64,000 nt of DNA. It comes from Gallionella sp. GTDB lineage: Bacteria > Pseudomonadota > Gammaproteobacteria > Burkholderiales > Gallionellaceae. The stretch lies in assembly GCA_022340615.1 (NCBI GenBank), contig JAJDNO010000023.1, forward strand, positions 1 to 64,000, given 5' to 3'. The notes under the pieces were generated by a model. That model was given only the letters and a program-made list of their open reading frames with translations. It did no database searches and was not told the origin of the DNA. Both the position numbers and the translations under genes were made by a program. Positions within the stretch are counted from its first letter, which is position 1; every line of letters begins with the position of its first letter. Shown here in pieces: positions 9,454 to 21,682 of this stretch.

Positions 9454-10529
9454 GTGTTGCGCGCCTCCTTCAAAGCTTCCGCAAGCTGGAACACCGACAT
9501 CGCATAATAGTCGCTGTTGTTGTATCGCCGGATCACGTCGAAGTTATTGAATACCAGCCAGTATTCCTTTGTCTGCCCGGCAGCAACCTGCAGCGAGGCG
9601 GGCGTCGTCTGTCCGGCGGCAGGCACCTTGCCATTGTTTTCTCCCATCGTAAAATCGATCAGGCGCGCAGTCTGATCTGGTGCTACCTTCACGGTTGGCG
9701 TTACGCCGTATAGCGACCATGCTGCGACCGTTTGCGGAGTGGTGATATCGCCGGCGCGGGCACCCTCGCTGACCCGTGCAAGGACTGCGATCGGCGCGAT
9801 TGCGTCATGCTTGTCCGCCGGCGTTTTTCCTGCGCCAGAAGATTGCTCCACCTCGCTGGTCCAGCCAAATTCCTTCAGAAAATTCGCAACGCTGCCGATC
9901 GCATCCCTGTTTTCGCGCATCAGATTGATTCTGCGGTTGCCATCGAAATCCACCGCATAGGCCCGATAGCTGCTCGGCATGAATTGCGGAATGCCCAGCG
10001 CGCCGGCATAAGAGCCGCGAATGTCGAGCAGATTGAATTGCTGCTCGCGGGCCAGCAGCAGAAAGTTTTCAAGTTCGCTGCGGAAGAAATCGGCACGCGG
10101 CGGATAGTCGAACGCCAGCGTGGTCAGTGCATCCAGGGTGCGGTAACTGCCGGGATCCTGCCCGTAAATTGTTTCCACGCCGATCACCGCAACGATGATG
10201 TCTTGCGGTACGCCGTACTTGTGCTCGGCGCGCTGCAGGGTTTTCCGGTACTTTTTCCAGAATTTCAGACCCAGTCTGATGCGTTGCGAATTGACAAAAT
10301 TCACCCGATATTCGGGCCATGGTTTCGCGGTGGAAGGACGTGATATGGCGTCTATAACGGGCTGCACAAGCTGGGCATGGGCAAACACACTTTCTAGCTC
10401 GCTGCGCTTGAATTTGTGCTTGGCAACCATCTGGTCGATGAACTCGGGTATACCCGGCAGGGTGACCGAGTGGGCTGCAGGCACTGCGAAAAGCAGCACC
10501 AATATTGCGAAGGCGTTGACAGATTTCAT
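9417..10529 (-). CDS. mltB: Lytic murein transglycosylase B
   Basis: 'VIGVETIYGQDPGSYRTLDALTTLAFDYPPRADFFRSEL...GSYAGALGIPQFMPSSYRAYAVDFD'. Confidence 0.93.
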   Translation of the reverse strand: MKSVNAFAILVLLFAVPAAHSVTLPGIPEFIDQMVAKHKFKRSELESVFAHAQLVQPVIDAISRPSTAKPWPEYRVNFVNSQRIRLGLKFWKKYRKTLQRAEHKYGVPQDIIVAVIGVETIYGQDPGSYRTLDALTTLAFDYPPRADFFRSELENFLLLAREQQFNLLDIRGSYAGALGIPQFMPSSYRAYAVDFDGNRRINLMRENRDAIGSVANFLKEFGWTSEVEQSSGAGKTPADKHDAIAPIAVLARVSEGARAGDITTPQTVAAWSLYGVTPTVKVAPDQTARLIDFTMGENNGKVPAAGQTTPASLQVAAGQTKEYWLVFNNFDVIRRYNNSDYYAMSVFQLAEALKEARNTHSRKAMRRAPL

Positions 10530-10624
10530 GATGTACCGATTCTAACCGATGGATGCTCGACAGACAGCCTCAACTGCTGTTAAATAGCGTGTTAATTCCT
10601 GCCTGGCAGGCGCAGCGTGTATAA

Positions 10625-11641
<1,017 letters not shown>

Positions 11642-11662
11642 CCCGGCAATCCGGCGACCGAT

Positions 11663-12232
11663 GTGAAGAAAGAGGCTGACAGCAAAACCGGCAGGATAAA
11701 CCCGGAGGACGCCGCACTGTTCCGCGCATCAGTGGGAGAGGTGAAGCTTCTGGCCGAAACGGACCGCGTCGCACCGCAAGTCGTCGCGCGCAAACCGGTT
11801 CTGCGCCGCGCCGACAAAGACCAGCAAACATCCGCTACCCGCCCGGGCGGGAGCCCCGCCGATATCCTGTCTGATTTTGTGCCCGAAATCATTGCAGATG
11901 ATTACCTGGCCAACGGACTGTCACGCATGACACTGCGCAAGCTGCGGCGCGGCACATGGCCAGTGCAGGACAGCCTGGACCTGCATGGCAACACCAGCGA
12001 TGCGTCACGCAAACTGTTGCAGCAGTTTCTGCAGCAAGCGACGAACCGCGGCTTGCGCTGCGTGCTGGTGATACATGGAAAAGGACTGAACAGCCAGGAT
12101 GGTGAAGGGATACTGCGCAAGCTGACACGTCACTGGCTCGCGCAACATATGCAGGTGCTGGCATTCTGCAACGCGCAACCCAGGGATGGCGGCAGCGGTG
12201 CGGCAGTAGTACTGCTGAAAGCTGCTTCCTAA
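11663..12232 (+). CDS. Smr/MutS2 C-terminal domain protein
   Basis: 'LDLHGNTSDASRKLLQQFLQQATNRGLRCVLVIHGKGLNSQDGEGILRKLTRHWL'; GTG start. Confidence 0.9.
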   Translation: MKKEADSKTGRINPEDAALFRASVGEVKLLAETDRVAPQVVARKPVLRRADKDQQTSATRPGGSPADILSDFVPEIIADDYLANGLSRMTLRKLRRGTWPVQDSLDLHGNTSDASRKLLQQFLQQATNRGLRCVLVIHGKGLNSQDGEGILRKLTRHWLAQHMQVLAFCNAQPRDGGSGAAVVLLKAAS

Positions 12233-12900
12233 GACTTCTTGCTCATCACGTACATCATGTACTCGAAGAACATTTCGCACCAGTCCTGGTCGTTCTCCTT
12301 GAGCGACTGAAGCAGCTTATTCACTTCGTTGACTGGCCAGTTCGGATTGTACGAAACCAGCATGCTCTCGGGGTAAAATTCCAGCGACACACTGAGGCGG
12401 CCGGCCATTTTCTTGATCCCTTCCAGCATCAGCAGGATATCCTTGTCGGTATCGACTTCGGCAGTCAGGTCGCCGTACATTTTCGGATGCTGCGTGGTAA
12501 ATTCGATAAACTTGGTGAGAATGTAAAAAAATTCGCCCTTGTTATCCTTGCTCACCGTGTCACCCATCATGAACGGCAAAACCGTAAGCTCGAGCCAGTA
12601 GTATCCCAGCTTGGGATTGCGGTGTTTGGATACGCCGATGGAACCGTTTCGCGCCTTGGCGCGCTGTATCACATCATCAAGCAGCAACTTCTCGGAATTT
12701 CGCGTGGCAATTTCCCTCCCCTCCAGCACGCCGGGCTTGAACAGGAAAAAGTTCGGGAAATCATCGTAAAGCTTTCCGGTATGAACGTGATCGTGGAAAT
12801 AGGCTTTGAATAGTTTCAGTATCGCCTCGTCGCTTATTCCCGGTTCCTTATGGTTACTGACGGGAGCTTCACCGCCCTTGTTTTCCTGCATAACAACCAA
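12229..12900 (-). CDS. Hypothetical protein (about 223 aa)
   Basis: Intact ORF, convergent with the Smr gene with 4-nt overlap; no family recognised. Confidence 0.7.
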   Translation of the reverse strand: MVVMQENKGGEAPVSNHKEPGISDEAILKLFKAYFHDHVHTGKLYDDFPNFFLFKPGVLEGREIATRNSEKLLLDDVIQRAKARNGSIGVSKHRNPKLGYYWLELTVLPFMMGDTVSKDNKGEFFYILTKFIEFTTQHPKMYGDLTAEVDTDKDILLMLEGIKKMAGRLSVSLEFYPESMLVSYNPNWPVNEVNKLLQSLKENDQDWCEMFFEYMMYVMSKKS

Positions 12901-13038
12901 TCCCCTGTCCCATTAAATCGGCATGTCCAATAAGTTTGCAATCATACATCCACATGCTAGACTGTTGCACGGATTTGGCCGCATTTTTTCGGCCGGTTCA
13001 CTTTCCAATCGAATTAACTCAACTCCGGGAATGTTCAG

Positions 13039-13485
13039 ATGGGCAAATATCTGCTGATACTGCTGATTCTGGCCAGTGCAAACTCGTTTGCCGAGGTCAA
13101 TAAATGGGTAGACGGCCAAGGTCGCGTGCATTATTCCGACCAGCCTCCTCCACCTGATGCGCGGGCTGAAGCCCTGCGTTCGACATCCGTGGCCGCAAGC
13201 GGTGTGGCAGGGACCGGCGAACAGACCTTTGTCCAGCAGGAAGCCGCGCTGAAAAAATCGCAATTAGCGCAACAGAAGGACGCCGCGCAAGCCGCGGCAA
13301 AGCAGGCAAATGCGGACGCGCTGAAATCAAACTGCGAAGCTGCACAGCAGAATCTGCGCTCATTGCAGTCTGGCGCGCGCATCATGGATGTCAATGCAAG
13401 CGGCGAACGTTATTATCTGGACGACTCGCAACGCCAGCAGCGCATAGACAAGGTCCAGCAGGACATCAGCAATCTTTGCAAATAA
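13039..13485 (+). CDS. DUF4124-containing exported protein
   Basis: Signal peptide then 'EVNKWVDGQGRVHYSDQPPPPDA'. Confidence 0.8.
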   Translation: MGKYLLILLILASANSFAEVNKWVDGQGRVHYSDQPPPPDARAEALRSTSVAASGVAGTGEQTFVQQEAALKKSQLAQQKDAAQAAAKQANADALKSNCEAAQQNLRSLQSGARIMDVNASGERYYLDDSQRQQRIDKVQQDISNLCK

Positions 13486-13511
13486 CCTTGGGCAAATAAC
13501 CCCGTCGTTTG

Positions 13512-16500
13512 CTAGGCGGCCTGCTGTTCGTCGCGCATGCGCAGCGCTTCCTCGATGTCGACCGCGACCACCTTGGATACTCCCTTTTCCTGCATCGTCA
13601 CGCCGACCAGTTGCTGCGCCAGCTCCATGGTGATCTTGTTGTGACTGATGAACACGAACTGGGTATGCTGCGCCATTTTCCTGATCAGCGCACACAGCCT
13701 TTCGGTATTGGTATCGTCCAGAGGCGCATCGACCTCGTCGAGCAGGCAGAACGGTGCGGGATTCAACTGGAATAGCGAAAAAATCAGCGCGATTGCGGTG
13801 AGCGCCTTTTCCCCGCCTGACAACAGGTGGATCGAACTGTTCTTCTTGCCCGGCGGCTGTGCCATCACCTGTACGCCGCTGTCGAGTATTTCCTCGCCGG
13901 TCAGCACCAGTCGCGCCTCGCCGCCGGCAAACAATATCGGGAACATTTCCGCGAGATGCTGGTTCACCTTGTTATAGGTGTCCATCAGCAGTTCGCGCGA
14001 TTCCTTGTCGATCCGGCGTATCGCATCCTCCAGCGTTATCATCGCCTCGTTAAGGTCTGCGGCCTGCGCATCCAGATAGGCCTTGCGCTCGGTCGCGACC
14101 TGCAACTCTTCGAGCGCCGCGAGATTCACCGCTCCCAGCGCCTCGATTTCGGCATTCAGTCGATTCAGCTCGCTTTGCAACGCATTCGGTTTGTTGCTGC
14201 CCCCTTGCCTATTATCTGGCTCCAGCAGGGGCAGCAACTGCTGTTCATCCACGCCCTGCAGCTGCTCCGACCATTGTTCGAAATGCAGACGCGCTTCCTG
14301 TTCCTTGAGTGTCAGCTCGTTGAGTTTCTCGCGTAGCGGATTCAGCCGCTGTTCGCAGGTCATGCGTTCCTGTTCCTGCTTTTGCAGCGCTACCGTGGCG
14401 TTTTCCAGAACGTTGCGCGCCTCGCCCAGCGACTGTTCGCAAGTCTGGCGCACCTGCAGCGCAGACTGCAATTGCTGCTGCGCCGAGTCGTCCTCGCTGG
14501 CCGACATTTCCTCGCGCAACTGCGTCATTGTCTGCTCGAACTGCTCCAGCGCACCGGTGATCTGCTGAACGTTATGCTGCAAATCGGCAATTTTTTCGGT
14601 GCAGGTCTTCGCAAAGAAGTTCGCCTCCTGCAATGCATGCTGGGCCTGCTGCGCACGGCTGCGCTGGTCGCGCAACGCGATGTCCAGCGAATTGGCGTTG
14701 CGTTGCGCCTCGTCGACCTGCGCATGGAAGGCGGCGATCTGCTCGCGCAGCATTGTCATTCGTTCGTCGACGTCCGACTGCTGGCGCTGCTCCGTGCCGA
14801 TCAGGTCTGCCACTTCCTGCATCTCGCGCTCGATTTGCGCGGCACGTTCCACGCTGCGTTCATGTGCCTGGTTGAGCTTGAGGATATTCATCTGCAAGCC
14901 ATGCAGACGCTGCTGCAATTCGTTGCCCGCCGCGCGTAACGGCACGATCTGGGTTTCGATGGACTGATAGTATTGCTCGGCCAGTTCAACCTGCTTCCTG
15001 GAATCTTCTGCGTTGCGGGTCTGTTCGGCCAGTTCGGATTCCAGCGTCTCGATCTCGCGTTGTCTCGCCAGCACGCCGTGCAACTGGCTGTCAGGCGCGT
15101 GAAACAGCACGCTGTGCGCACCGATCAGGTGTCCCTGCGGTGTTACAAACCAGCCGCCTGCAGGCAGCTGCGCACGCTGCGCATAACCCTGCGCCACATC
15201 CGCAACCGCATATACATGGGTCAACCAGTCGCGCAGCACCGGAAACACCCCCTCGTCCTGGCATTGCACATAACTCAGCAGGGTCTTGAACGTTGCCGAA
15301 TCATCATTGCGAGCTCCATTGCCAGACGGCGCGAACAGCGCCTGCTTGGCAGGCGGCGCATCCTGCCATGTCGCGGCACCCTCCAGCGAAGGCAGCGACA
15401 CCGCATTCAGGCGCTCGCGCAACACCGCTTCGAGCGCATTTTCCCAGCCCGCATCAATGCGAATCGCCTGCCACAGGCGCGGATTGTTCTCCAGCTGATG
15501 CTGTTGCAGCCAGGCATTCAGGTTTTTGTCGCTGTCGATCTGGCGCTGCAATTGCTGCAGCGCATGCAGCCTGGCCTCGGTCTGCGCCAGCAAGCGCTCC
15601 TGCTGCTGCAGGAATTCGCGCTGGTTGCCCCGCCGGGTATCCGCCTCCGGCAACTGTTCCTGCAGATGCGCCAGCTTGTCGACCTGCTCGGCGCGTTCCT
15701 GCTCCAGTTCGGCTGCCTGCTGCTGCGCCTGCTGCAGCGCGCCGCCGTCGGTACCCGGCAGGTTGTCACGTTCCAGCAAAAGGCGCGAGCGGCGTGATTC
15801 CAGCTGCTCGATGTTGCGCTGCAGGTGGGCATGCTGCGTTTCCGCCAATTGCAATTGCTGCTGCAGCAGCAATTGCTCGCGCTGCAGTTCGTTGTGGCGC
15901 TCCTGCGCGATGCGCGCGGAATCTTCCGCCTGCGGCAGGTTCTGCGCTTCAAGCTGCGCAAGCCGTTCCGCCTCGCTCACCTTGGCGCCGGCGCCGTCCT
16001 GCTGGCGCTGCCAGTGTTCCAGCAGCGAATGCACGCCGTGGCGCTGGTGTTTCTGCTGTTCGATCTGCTTCTCGGTATTGGCGAGCTGCTGGGTCATGCG
16101 CTGGCGCTGTTCGGTTACGTGCCTGATGTGCTGCTCGAGCCGCGCAATCTCGGCATTCGCGGTATACAGCTCGCCCTGCTTCGTGTGCAGTGCGTCGGAA
16201 AGCTGGTAATGCTCGCTGCGCGCGGTTTCCAGCTGGCTTTCAATGTCGCGCAGACGCGCGGTTTCAGCTTCCAGTTCGTTGCGGGTTTTCTCGGTTGCCT
16301 GCGCAAAGCGGATACGCTGCGCTTCGGCCTCCTGCTTCTTGACCAGCCAGAACAGATGCTGCGTGGTGTCGCGCTGCGATTCCAGAATGTGGTACTGCTT
16401 CGCAACCTCTGCCTGCTCGCCGAGATGCACCAGCTGCTTTTCCAGTTCCTGCAGAATGTCGCTGACACGCGCCAGATTGTTGCGCGTGTCGCCGATGCGC

Positions 16501-17057
16501 AATTCCGTTTCGCGGCGGCGGTCACGGTATTTGGAAACGCCGGCAGCCTCCTCGAGGAAGATGCGCAATTCTTCGGGCTTTGCTTCGATGATGCGCGAAA
16601 TCATGCCCTGTTCGATGATCGCGTAGGCGCGAGCGCCCAGCCCGGTACCGAGGAAGATGTCGGTGATATCCTTGCGGCGCACGTGCTGGTTGTTGATGTG
16701 GTAGCTGGAATCGCCGTCGCGCTGCAGCACGCGCTTGATCGAAATATCGGCATAGCTGGACCACTGGCCGTTCGCCTTGCCCAGAGAGTTGTCGAAGATC
16801 AGCTCGACGCTGGCGCGCGAAACCGGCTTGCGCTTGCTGGAACCGTTGAATATCACGTCCTGCATGGTCTCGCCGCGCAGCGCGGACGCCTTGGATTCGC
16901 CCAGCACCCAGCGCAGCGCGTCGATCACGTTCGACTTGCCGCAGCCGTTCGGCCCGACCACACCCACGATCTGGCCCGGCAGCGAAATATGCGTGGGATC
17001 GACGAAGGATTTGAAGCCGGCAAGTTTGATATGGGAAAGACGCAATTTGGATGCCAC
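13512..17057 (-). CDS. smc: Chromosome segregation ATPase SMC
   Basis: Walker A '[20 protein letters not shown]', hinge, coiled coils, '[40 protein letters not shown]'. Confidence 0.96.
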   Translation of the reverse strand: MASKLRLSHIKLAGFKSFVDPTHISLPGQIVGVVGPNGCGKSNVIDALRWVLGESKASALRGETMQDVIFNGSSKRKPVSRASVELIFDNSLGKANGQWSSYADISIKRVLQRDGDSSYHINNQHVRRKDITDIFLGTGLGARAYAIIEQGMISRIIEAKPEELRIFLEEAAGVSKYRDRRRETELRIGDTRNNLARVSDILQELEKQLVHLGEQAEVAKQYHILESQRDTTQHLFWLVKKQEAEAQRIRFAQATEKTRNELEAETARLRDIESQLETARSEHYQLSDALHTKQGELYTANAEIARLEQHIRHVTEQRQRMTQQLANTEKQIEQQKHQRHGVHSLLEHWQRQQDGAGAKVSEAERLAQLEAQNLPQAEDSARIAQERHNELQREQLLLQQQLQLAETQHAHLQRNIEQLESRRSRLLLERDNLPGTDGGALQQAQQQAAELEQERAEQVDKLAHLQEQLPEADTRRGNQREFLQQQERLLAQTEARLHALQQLQRQIDSDKNLNAWLQQHQLENNPRLWQAIRIDAGWENALEAVLRERLNAVSLPSLEGAATWQDAPPAKQALFAPSGNGARNDDSATFKTLLSYVQCQDEGVFPVLRDWLTHVYAVADVAQGYAQRAQLPAGGWFVTPQGHLIGAHSVLFHAPDSQLHGVLARQREIETLESELAEQTRNAEDSRKQVELAEQYYQSIETQIVPLRAAGNELQQRLHGLQMNILKLNQAHERSVERAAQIEREMQEVADLIGTEQRQQSDVDERMTMLREQIAAFHAQVDEAQRNANSLDIALRDQRSRAQQAQHALQEANFFAKTCTEKIADLQHNVQQITGALEQFEQTMTQLREEMSASEDDSAQQQLQSALQVRQTCEQSLGEARNVLENATVALQKQEQERMTCEQRLNPLREKLNELTLKEQEARLHFEQWSEQLQGVDEQQLLPLLEPDNRQGGSNKPNALQSELNRLNAEIEALGAVNLAALEELQVATERKAYLDAQAADLNEAMITLEDAIRRIDKESRELLMDTYNKVNQHLAEMFPILFAGGEARLVLTGEEILDSGVQVMAQPPGKKNSSIHLLSGGEKALTAIALIFSLFQLNPAPFCLLDEVDAPLDDTNTERLCALIRKMAQHTQFVFISHNKITMELAQQLVGVTMQEKGVSKVVAVDIEEALRMRDEQQAA

Positions 17058-17107
17058 AACGTTTTATAATGGCCGCCATTCTAACCGAACCTGACAGCCA
17101 TACCAAT

Positions 17108-17527
17108 ATGACCACGCAAGCCTCGAAAACGCTGGAAACCTTCCCCAACCCGCAGACGGCCCGGGACTACCATATCCACATGGAAATCCCCGAATTCACC
17201 TGCCTGTGCCCCAAGACAGGACAGCCGGATTTCGCCACGCTGGTGCTGGATTACATCGCAGACCAGAGCTGTGTCGAACTGAAGAGCCTCAAACTGTATA
17301 TCTGGTCGTTCCGCAACGAGGGGCATTTTCACGAGGACGTTACCAACCGCATTCTGGACGATCTGGTTGCCGCGCTGCAGCCGCGCTTCATGCGCGTGAC
17401 CGCAAAGTTCTACGTGCGCGGCGGAATTTTCACCAACGTGGTCGCGGAACACCGCAAGCCCGGCTGGCAACCCGCGCCGCTCGTCGAACTGAGCCGCTTC
17501 GACACCGCTTCGAACACGCGGGGCTGA
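17108..17527 (+). CDS. queF: NADPH-dependent 7-cyano-7-deazaguanine reductase QueF
   Basis: '[55 protein letters not shown]'. Confidence 0.95.
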   Translation: MTTQASKTLETFPNPQTARDYHIHMEIPEFTCLCPKTGQPDFATLVLDYIADQSCVELKSLKLYIWSFRNEGHFHEDVTNRILDDLVAALQPRFMRVTAKFYVRGGIFTNVVAEHRKPGWQPAPLVELSRFDTASNTRG

Positions 17528-17545
17528 TTTCCCGGTATAGAAGAT

Positions 17546-18820
17546 ATGCTCTATCTGGGACTGGACTTCGGCACATCCGGCGCGCGTGCCTGCGTCATTG
17601 CCCGGGATAAATCCGTCGTCTGGGAACAGCGCATCGAATATCCGGACCCAAAAGGACAATCCCCAGCCGACTGGCGTGCAGGGCTACACACTCTGCTCAG
17701 CGCGCTGCCGGAACAGCTTGGCGCCCGGCTGCACGGCCTGGCAATCGACGGCACATCGGGCACAGTCCTGCTGTGCAATGCCGATCTGGAACCGTGCTCC
17801 ACTGCGCTTCTGTACCACGACAGCCGAGCATATCAGCAGGCCGAACAACTCAAATCGATCGCGCCGCACGGATCTGCTGCCAGCAGCGCAACCTCCGGCC
17901 TTGCCAGGTTTCTGTGGCTGACGGAACAGGACGATGCCCGGCATGCCGCCTATTTCATGCACCAGGCCGACTGGCTCACCGCGCTGCTCAGCGGTCAGCC
18001 GGGCATCAGCGATTATCACAATGCACTGAAGAGCGGCTACGACGTCGAACGGCTGTGCTGGCCGGATTGGGTAATCGCGCTGCCTCACAGTAATCTGCTG
18101 CCAGAAGTGCGCACGCCCGGCGCAGTAATCAGACCGATACAGCCGGACATTGCCGCGCATTTCGGCATCAACCCGGAATGCAGCGTGCACGCCGGGACCA
18201 CAGACAGCACCGCGGCATTCATCGCGTCAGGCGTAGATGAAACAGGCATAGGCGTGACCACGCTCGGCACAACGCTGGTACTCAAGCAACTGACGGAACA
18301 GCGCATCGAGGCACCGGAATTCGGCGTTTACAGCCATCGCTACGGCGGCCTGTGGCTGGTCGGGGGCGCATCGAATGCAGGAGCCGGCGTGCTGCGCCGC
18401 TATTTTGACGATGCGCAACTTGCCGAGTTGAGCAAGCTGATCGACCCGGCCGTGGAAACGCCGCTGGATTATTACCCCCTGAACGGCAGCGGGGAAAGAT
18501 TTCCGGTCAGCGATTCGCAGATGCAGCCCAGGCTGGAGCCGCGCCCGGCCAGCAATGCGGAATTCCTGCATGGCCTGCTGCAGGGACTGGCGCATATCGA
18601 GACAGCGGGCTATGCCAGACTTGCCGAGCTGGGTGCGCCGCCGCTCCGGCGCGTTGTCACCAACGGCGGCGGCGCGAAGAATGATGCCTGGAAAAAACTG
18701 CGGGAAAGGCTGCTTGGTGTGCCGGTCAGCTCGGCAACCCATCGCGAAGCAGCTTACGGCAGCGCGCTGCTGTGCCTTGATCAGAATCAGCTTCATCAGA
18801 ACGATCGGGCCGACGGTTAG
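17546..18820 (+). CDS. FGGY-family carbohydrate kinase
   Basis: 'LGLDFGTSGARACVI', 'VTTLGTTLVLK', 'NGGGAKNDAWKKL'. Confidence 0.88.
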   Translation: MLYLGLDFGTSGARACVIARDKSVVWEQRIEYPDPKGQSPADWRAGLHTLLSALPEQLGARLHGLAIDGTSGTVLLCNADLEPCSTALLYHDSRAYQQAEQLKSIAPHGSAASSATSGLARFLWLTEQDDARHAAYFMHQADWLTALLSGQPGISDYHNALKSGYDVERLCWPDWVIALPHSNLLPEVRTPGAVIRPIQPDIAAHFGINPECSVHAGTTDSTAAFIASGVDETGIGVTTLGTTLVLKQLTEQRIEAPEFGVYSHRYGGLWLVGGASNAGAGVLRRYFDDAQLAELSKLIDPAVETPLDYYPLNGSGERFPVSDSQMQPRLEPRPASNAEFLHGLLQGLAHIETAGYARLAELGAPPLRRVVTNGGGAKNDAWKKLRERLLGVPVSSATHREAAYGSALLCLDQNQLHQNDRADG

Positions 18821-18920
18821 ATTTTTCACGACTTTTCAAACCAGCCCGACAAGACGGCCGCCGCACAACCCCTTATAATCAGCGCATCCAATTTCGTACC
18901 TCGCCCATTCGGAGTCAGCC

Positions 18921-21635
18921 ATGTCAGCCAGCACAGCAACACACAATCTGTTCAACAGTCGCCAGACTTTCCAGCTTGCCAGCGGCAAACAAGGCACGCT
19001 GTATTCCCTGCCCGCGCTTGAAGCCGCCGGGCTCGGCAATATCTCCCGACTGCCTGTCTCGATCCGTATCGTGCTCGAAGCAGTGTTGCGCAACTGTGAC
19101 GGAAAAAAAGTGACCGAACAGCATGTTCGCCAGCTGGCCGGCTGGAAGCCGAACGCACCGCGCAGCGCGGAGATCCCTTTCGTGGTGGCGCGCATCGTGC
19201 TGCAGGACTTCACCGGCGTGCCGCTGCTCGCGGATCTCGCCGCGATGCGCAGCGTTGCGGACAGCATGGGCAAGAACCCGAAACTCATTGAGCCGCTGGT
19301 GCCGGTGGACCTGGTGGTAGACCACTCCGTACAGATCGACCATTACGGCAACAAGAATGCGCTCGAACAGAACATGAAACTGGAATTCCAGCGCAATGAG
19401 GAACGCTACCAGTTCATGAAGTGGGGCATGCAGGCATTCGACACCTTCAAGGTGGTACCGCCGGGTATCGGCATCGTGCACCAGGTAAACCTCGAGTATC
19501 TGGCGCGCGGCGTGCACATATCCAGGGACGGCGTGTATTACCCGGATACGCTGGTCGGCACCGACAGCCACACCACGATGATCAACGGCATTGGCGTAGT
19601 CGGCTGGGGGGTCGGCGGTATCGAGGCGGAGGCCGGCATGCTCGGCCAGCCGGTATTTTTCCTGACACCCGATGTGGTCGGCGTGAACCTTAAAGGCAAA
19701 CTCCATCCCGCCTGCACCGCCACCGACCTGGTGCTGACCGTCACCGAAATGCTGCGCAAGGCGAAGGTGGTCGGCAAGTTCGTCGAATTTTTCGGCACGG
19801 GCACCGCATCGCTCAGCGTCACCGACCGCGCCACCATCGCCAATATGGCGCCGGAATACGGCGCGACCATGGGCTTCTTCCCGGTGGACGACAAAACGCT
19901 GGACTACTTCGAGGGCACCGGACGAACTGAAGACGAAATCGAAGCCTTCGCTGCCTACTTCAAGGCGCAGGGCATGTTTGGCATTCCGAAAGCGGGCGAT
20001 ATCGACTACAGCCAGACGCTGGAACTCGACCTGTCCAGCGTGATGCCGTCGCTCGCGGGACCGAAGCGCCCGCAGGATCGCATCAACCTGGATCAGGTCA
20101 AGGCGACATTCACTTCCCTGTTCGCGAAACCCGTGGCAGAGAATGGTTTCGCCAAGCAGCCCGCCGACCTGGCCAAGCGCTTCAAGACAACAGATGGCCT
20201 GTCCGTAGGTTCTGGCGACGTGCTGATCGCCGCGATCACTTCCTGCACCAATACTTCCAATCCCGGCGTTTTGCTCGCCGCAGGCCTGCTCGCCAGGAAG
20301 GCGGTAGAGCTCGGACTGACGGTCAAGCCGCACATCAAGACTTCGCTGGCGCCGGGATCGCGCGTGGTGACCGAGTACCTTACCAAGGCAGGGCTGCTGC
20401 CCTATCTCGAAAAGCTCGGCTTCTACCTTGCCGGTTACGGCTGCACCACCTGCATCGGCAACGCGGGCCCGCTCTCCCCGGCGATCGAGGAAACCATCGT
20501 CAAGAATGACCTGGTGTGCGCGGCCGTGCTATCGGGCAACCGCAATTTCGAGGCACGCATCCATGCCAACATACGCGCCAACTTCCTGGCTTCGCCCCCG
20601 CTGGTTGTCGCCTACGCGATCGCCGGCACGATGCTGAAAGATTTCCGCACCGAACCGCTCGGCAAATCGAAGACCGGCAAGGACGTTTACATCGGCGACA
20701 TCTGGCCGACACACGACGAGGTGCAGGCGCTGATGAAACTTGCGATGGACGCGGATACCTTCCGCCGCCTGTATTCGGGATTGGCCGACGCCACCCCGCT
20801 GTGGAAGAAGATCGCGGCGCCTTCCGGCCAAGTCTACACCTGGCCCGAATCGACCTACATCGCCGAACCGCCGTTCTTCGAGGGCTTCGAAATGCAGCCG
20901 GGCAAGGTCGCCGAGGTCTCCGGCGCGCGCATCCTCGCCATCTTCGGCGATTCGGTCACCACCGACCACATCTCGCCCGCCGGCGCGATCAAGCCCACCT
21001 CGCCCGCCGGCAGTTACCTTCAGGACCACAACGTGGCGGTATCGGATTTCAACAGCTACGGCTCGCGGCGCGGCAACCACGAAGTGATGATGCGCGGCAC
21101 CTTCGCCAATGTGCGCATCAAGAACATGATGCTGCCGGCCAGGCCGGATGGCAGCCGCACCGAAGGCGGTTATACGCTGTACCAGGGCAAGCAGATGTCG
21201 ATCTACGAAGCCGCGATGAACTACCTCGCAGCAGGCATACCGACCGTGATCTTCGCCGGCGAGGAATACGGAACCGGTTCGTCGCGCGACTGGGCGGCGA
21301 AAGGCACACAATTATTGGGCGTCAAAGCGGTGATCGCGAAATCCTACGAGCGCATCCACCGCAGCAACCTGGTCGGCATGGGCGTGCTGCCTCTGCAGTT
21401 CAAGGGTGACACCAATGTCGCATCGCTGAAGCTGACTGGTGAAGAAAGCTTCGACATCAGCGGTGTCGATGACAATCTGAAACCGCAGCAGGATGTGACG
21501 CTGACCATCAAACACCCCGACGGCAGCACACAGCAAATACCACTGCTGCTGCGCATCGACACGCCGATCGAGGTCGACTACTACCGGCACGGCGGTATCC
21601 TGCCGTATGTGCTGCGCGAACTGGTATCGGAATAG
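18921..21635 (+). CDS. acnA: Aconitate hydratase A
   Basis: '[34 protein letters not shown]', '[22 protein letters not shown]', '[24 protein letters not shown]'. Confidence 0.96.
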   Translation: MSASTATHNLFNSRQTFQLASGKQGTLYSLPALEAAGLGNISRLPVSIRIVLEAVLRNCDGKKVTEQHVRQLAGWKPNAPRSAEIPFVVARIVLQDFTGVPLLADLAAMRSVADSMGKNPKLIEPLVPVDLVVDHSVQIDHYGNKNALEQNMKLEFQRNEERYQFMKWGMQAFDTFKVVPPGIGIVHQVNLEYLARGVHISRDGVYYPDTLVGTDSHTTMINGIGVVGWGVGGIEAEAGMLGQPVFFLTPDVVGVNLKGKLHPACTATDLVLTVTEMLRKAKVVGKFVEFFGTGTASLSVTDRATIANMAPEYGATMGFFPVDDKTLDYFEGTGRTEDEIEAFAAYFKAQGMFGIPKAGDIDYSQTLELDLSSVMPSLAGPKRPQDRINLDQVKATFTSLFAKPVAENGFAKQPADLAKRFKTTDGLSVGSGDVLIAAITSCTNTSNPGVLLAAGLLARKAVELGLTVKPHIKTSLAPGSRVVTEYLTKAGLLPYLEKLGFYLAGYGCTTCIGNAGPLSPAIEETIVKNDLVCAAVLSGNRNFEARIHANIRANFLASPPLVVAYAIAGTMLKDFRTEPLGKSKTGKDVYIGDIWPTHDEVQALMKLAMDADTFRRLYSGLADATPLWKKIAAPSGQVYTWPESTYIAEPPFFEGFEMQPGKVAEVSGARILAIFGDSVTTDHISPAGAIKPTSPAGSYLQDHNVAVSDFNSYGSRRGNHEVMMRGTFANVRIKNMMLPARPDGSRTEGGYTLYQGKQMSIYEAAMNYLAAGIPTVIFAGEEYGTGSSRDWAAKGTQLLGVKAVIAKSYERIHRSNLVGMGVLPLQFKGDTNVASLKLTGEESFDISGVDDNLKPQQDVTLTIKHPDGSTQQIPLLLRIDTPIEVDYYRHGGILPYVLRELVSE

Positions 21636-21682
21636 GCAGAGGCCGGTATTTGAAAGCCGGTGTTTGAAATCAGGGGGAGAGC

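Noticed and set aside
21642-21669. Imperfect 14-bp tandem repeat (gccggtatttgaaa gccggtgtttgaaa) after acnA
   Set aside because: Only two short copies in an intergenic gap; no further structure to support a function.
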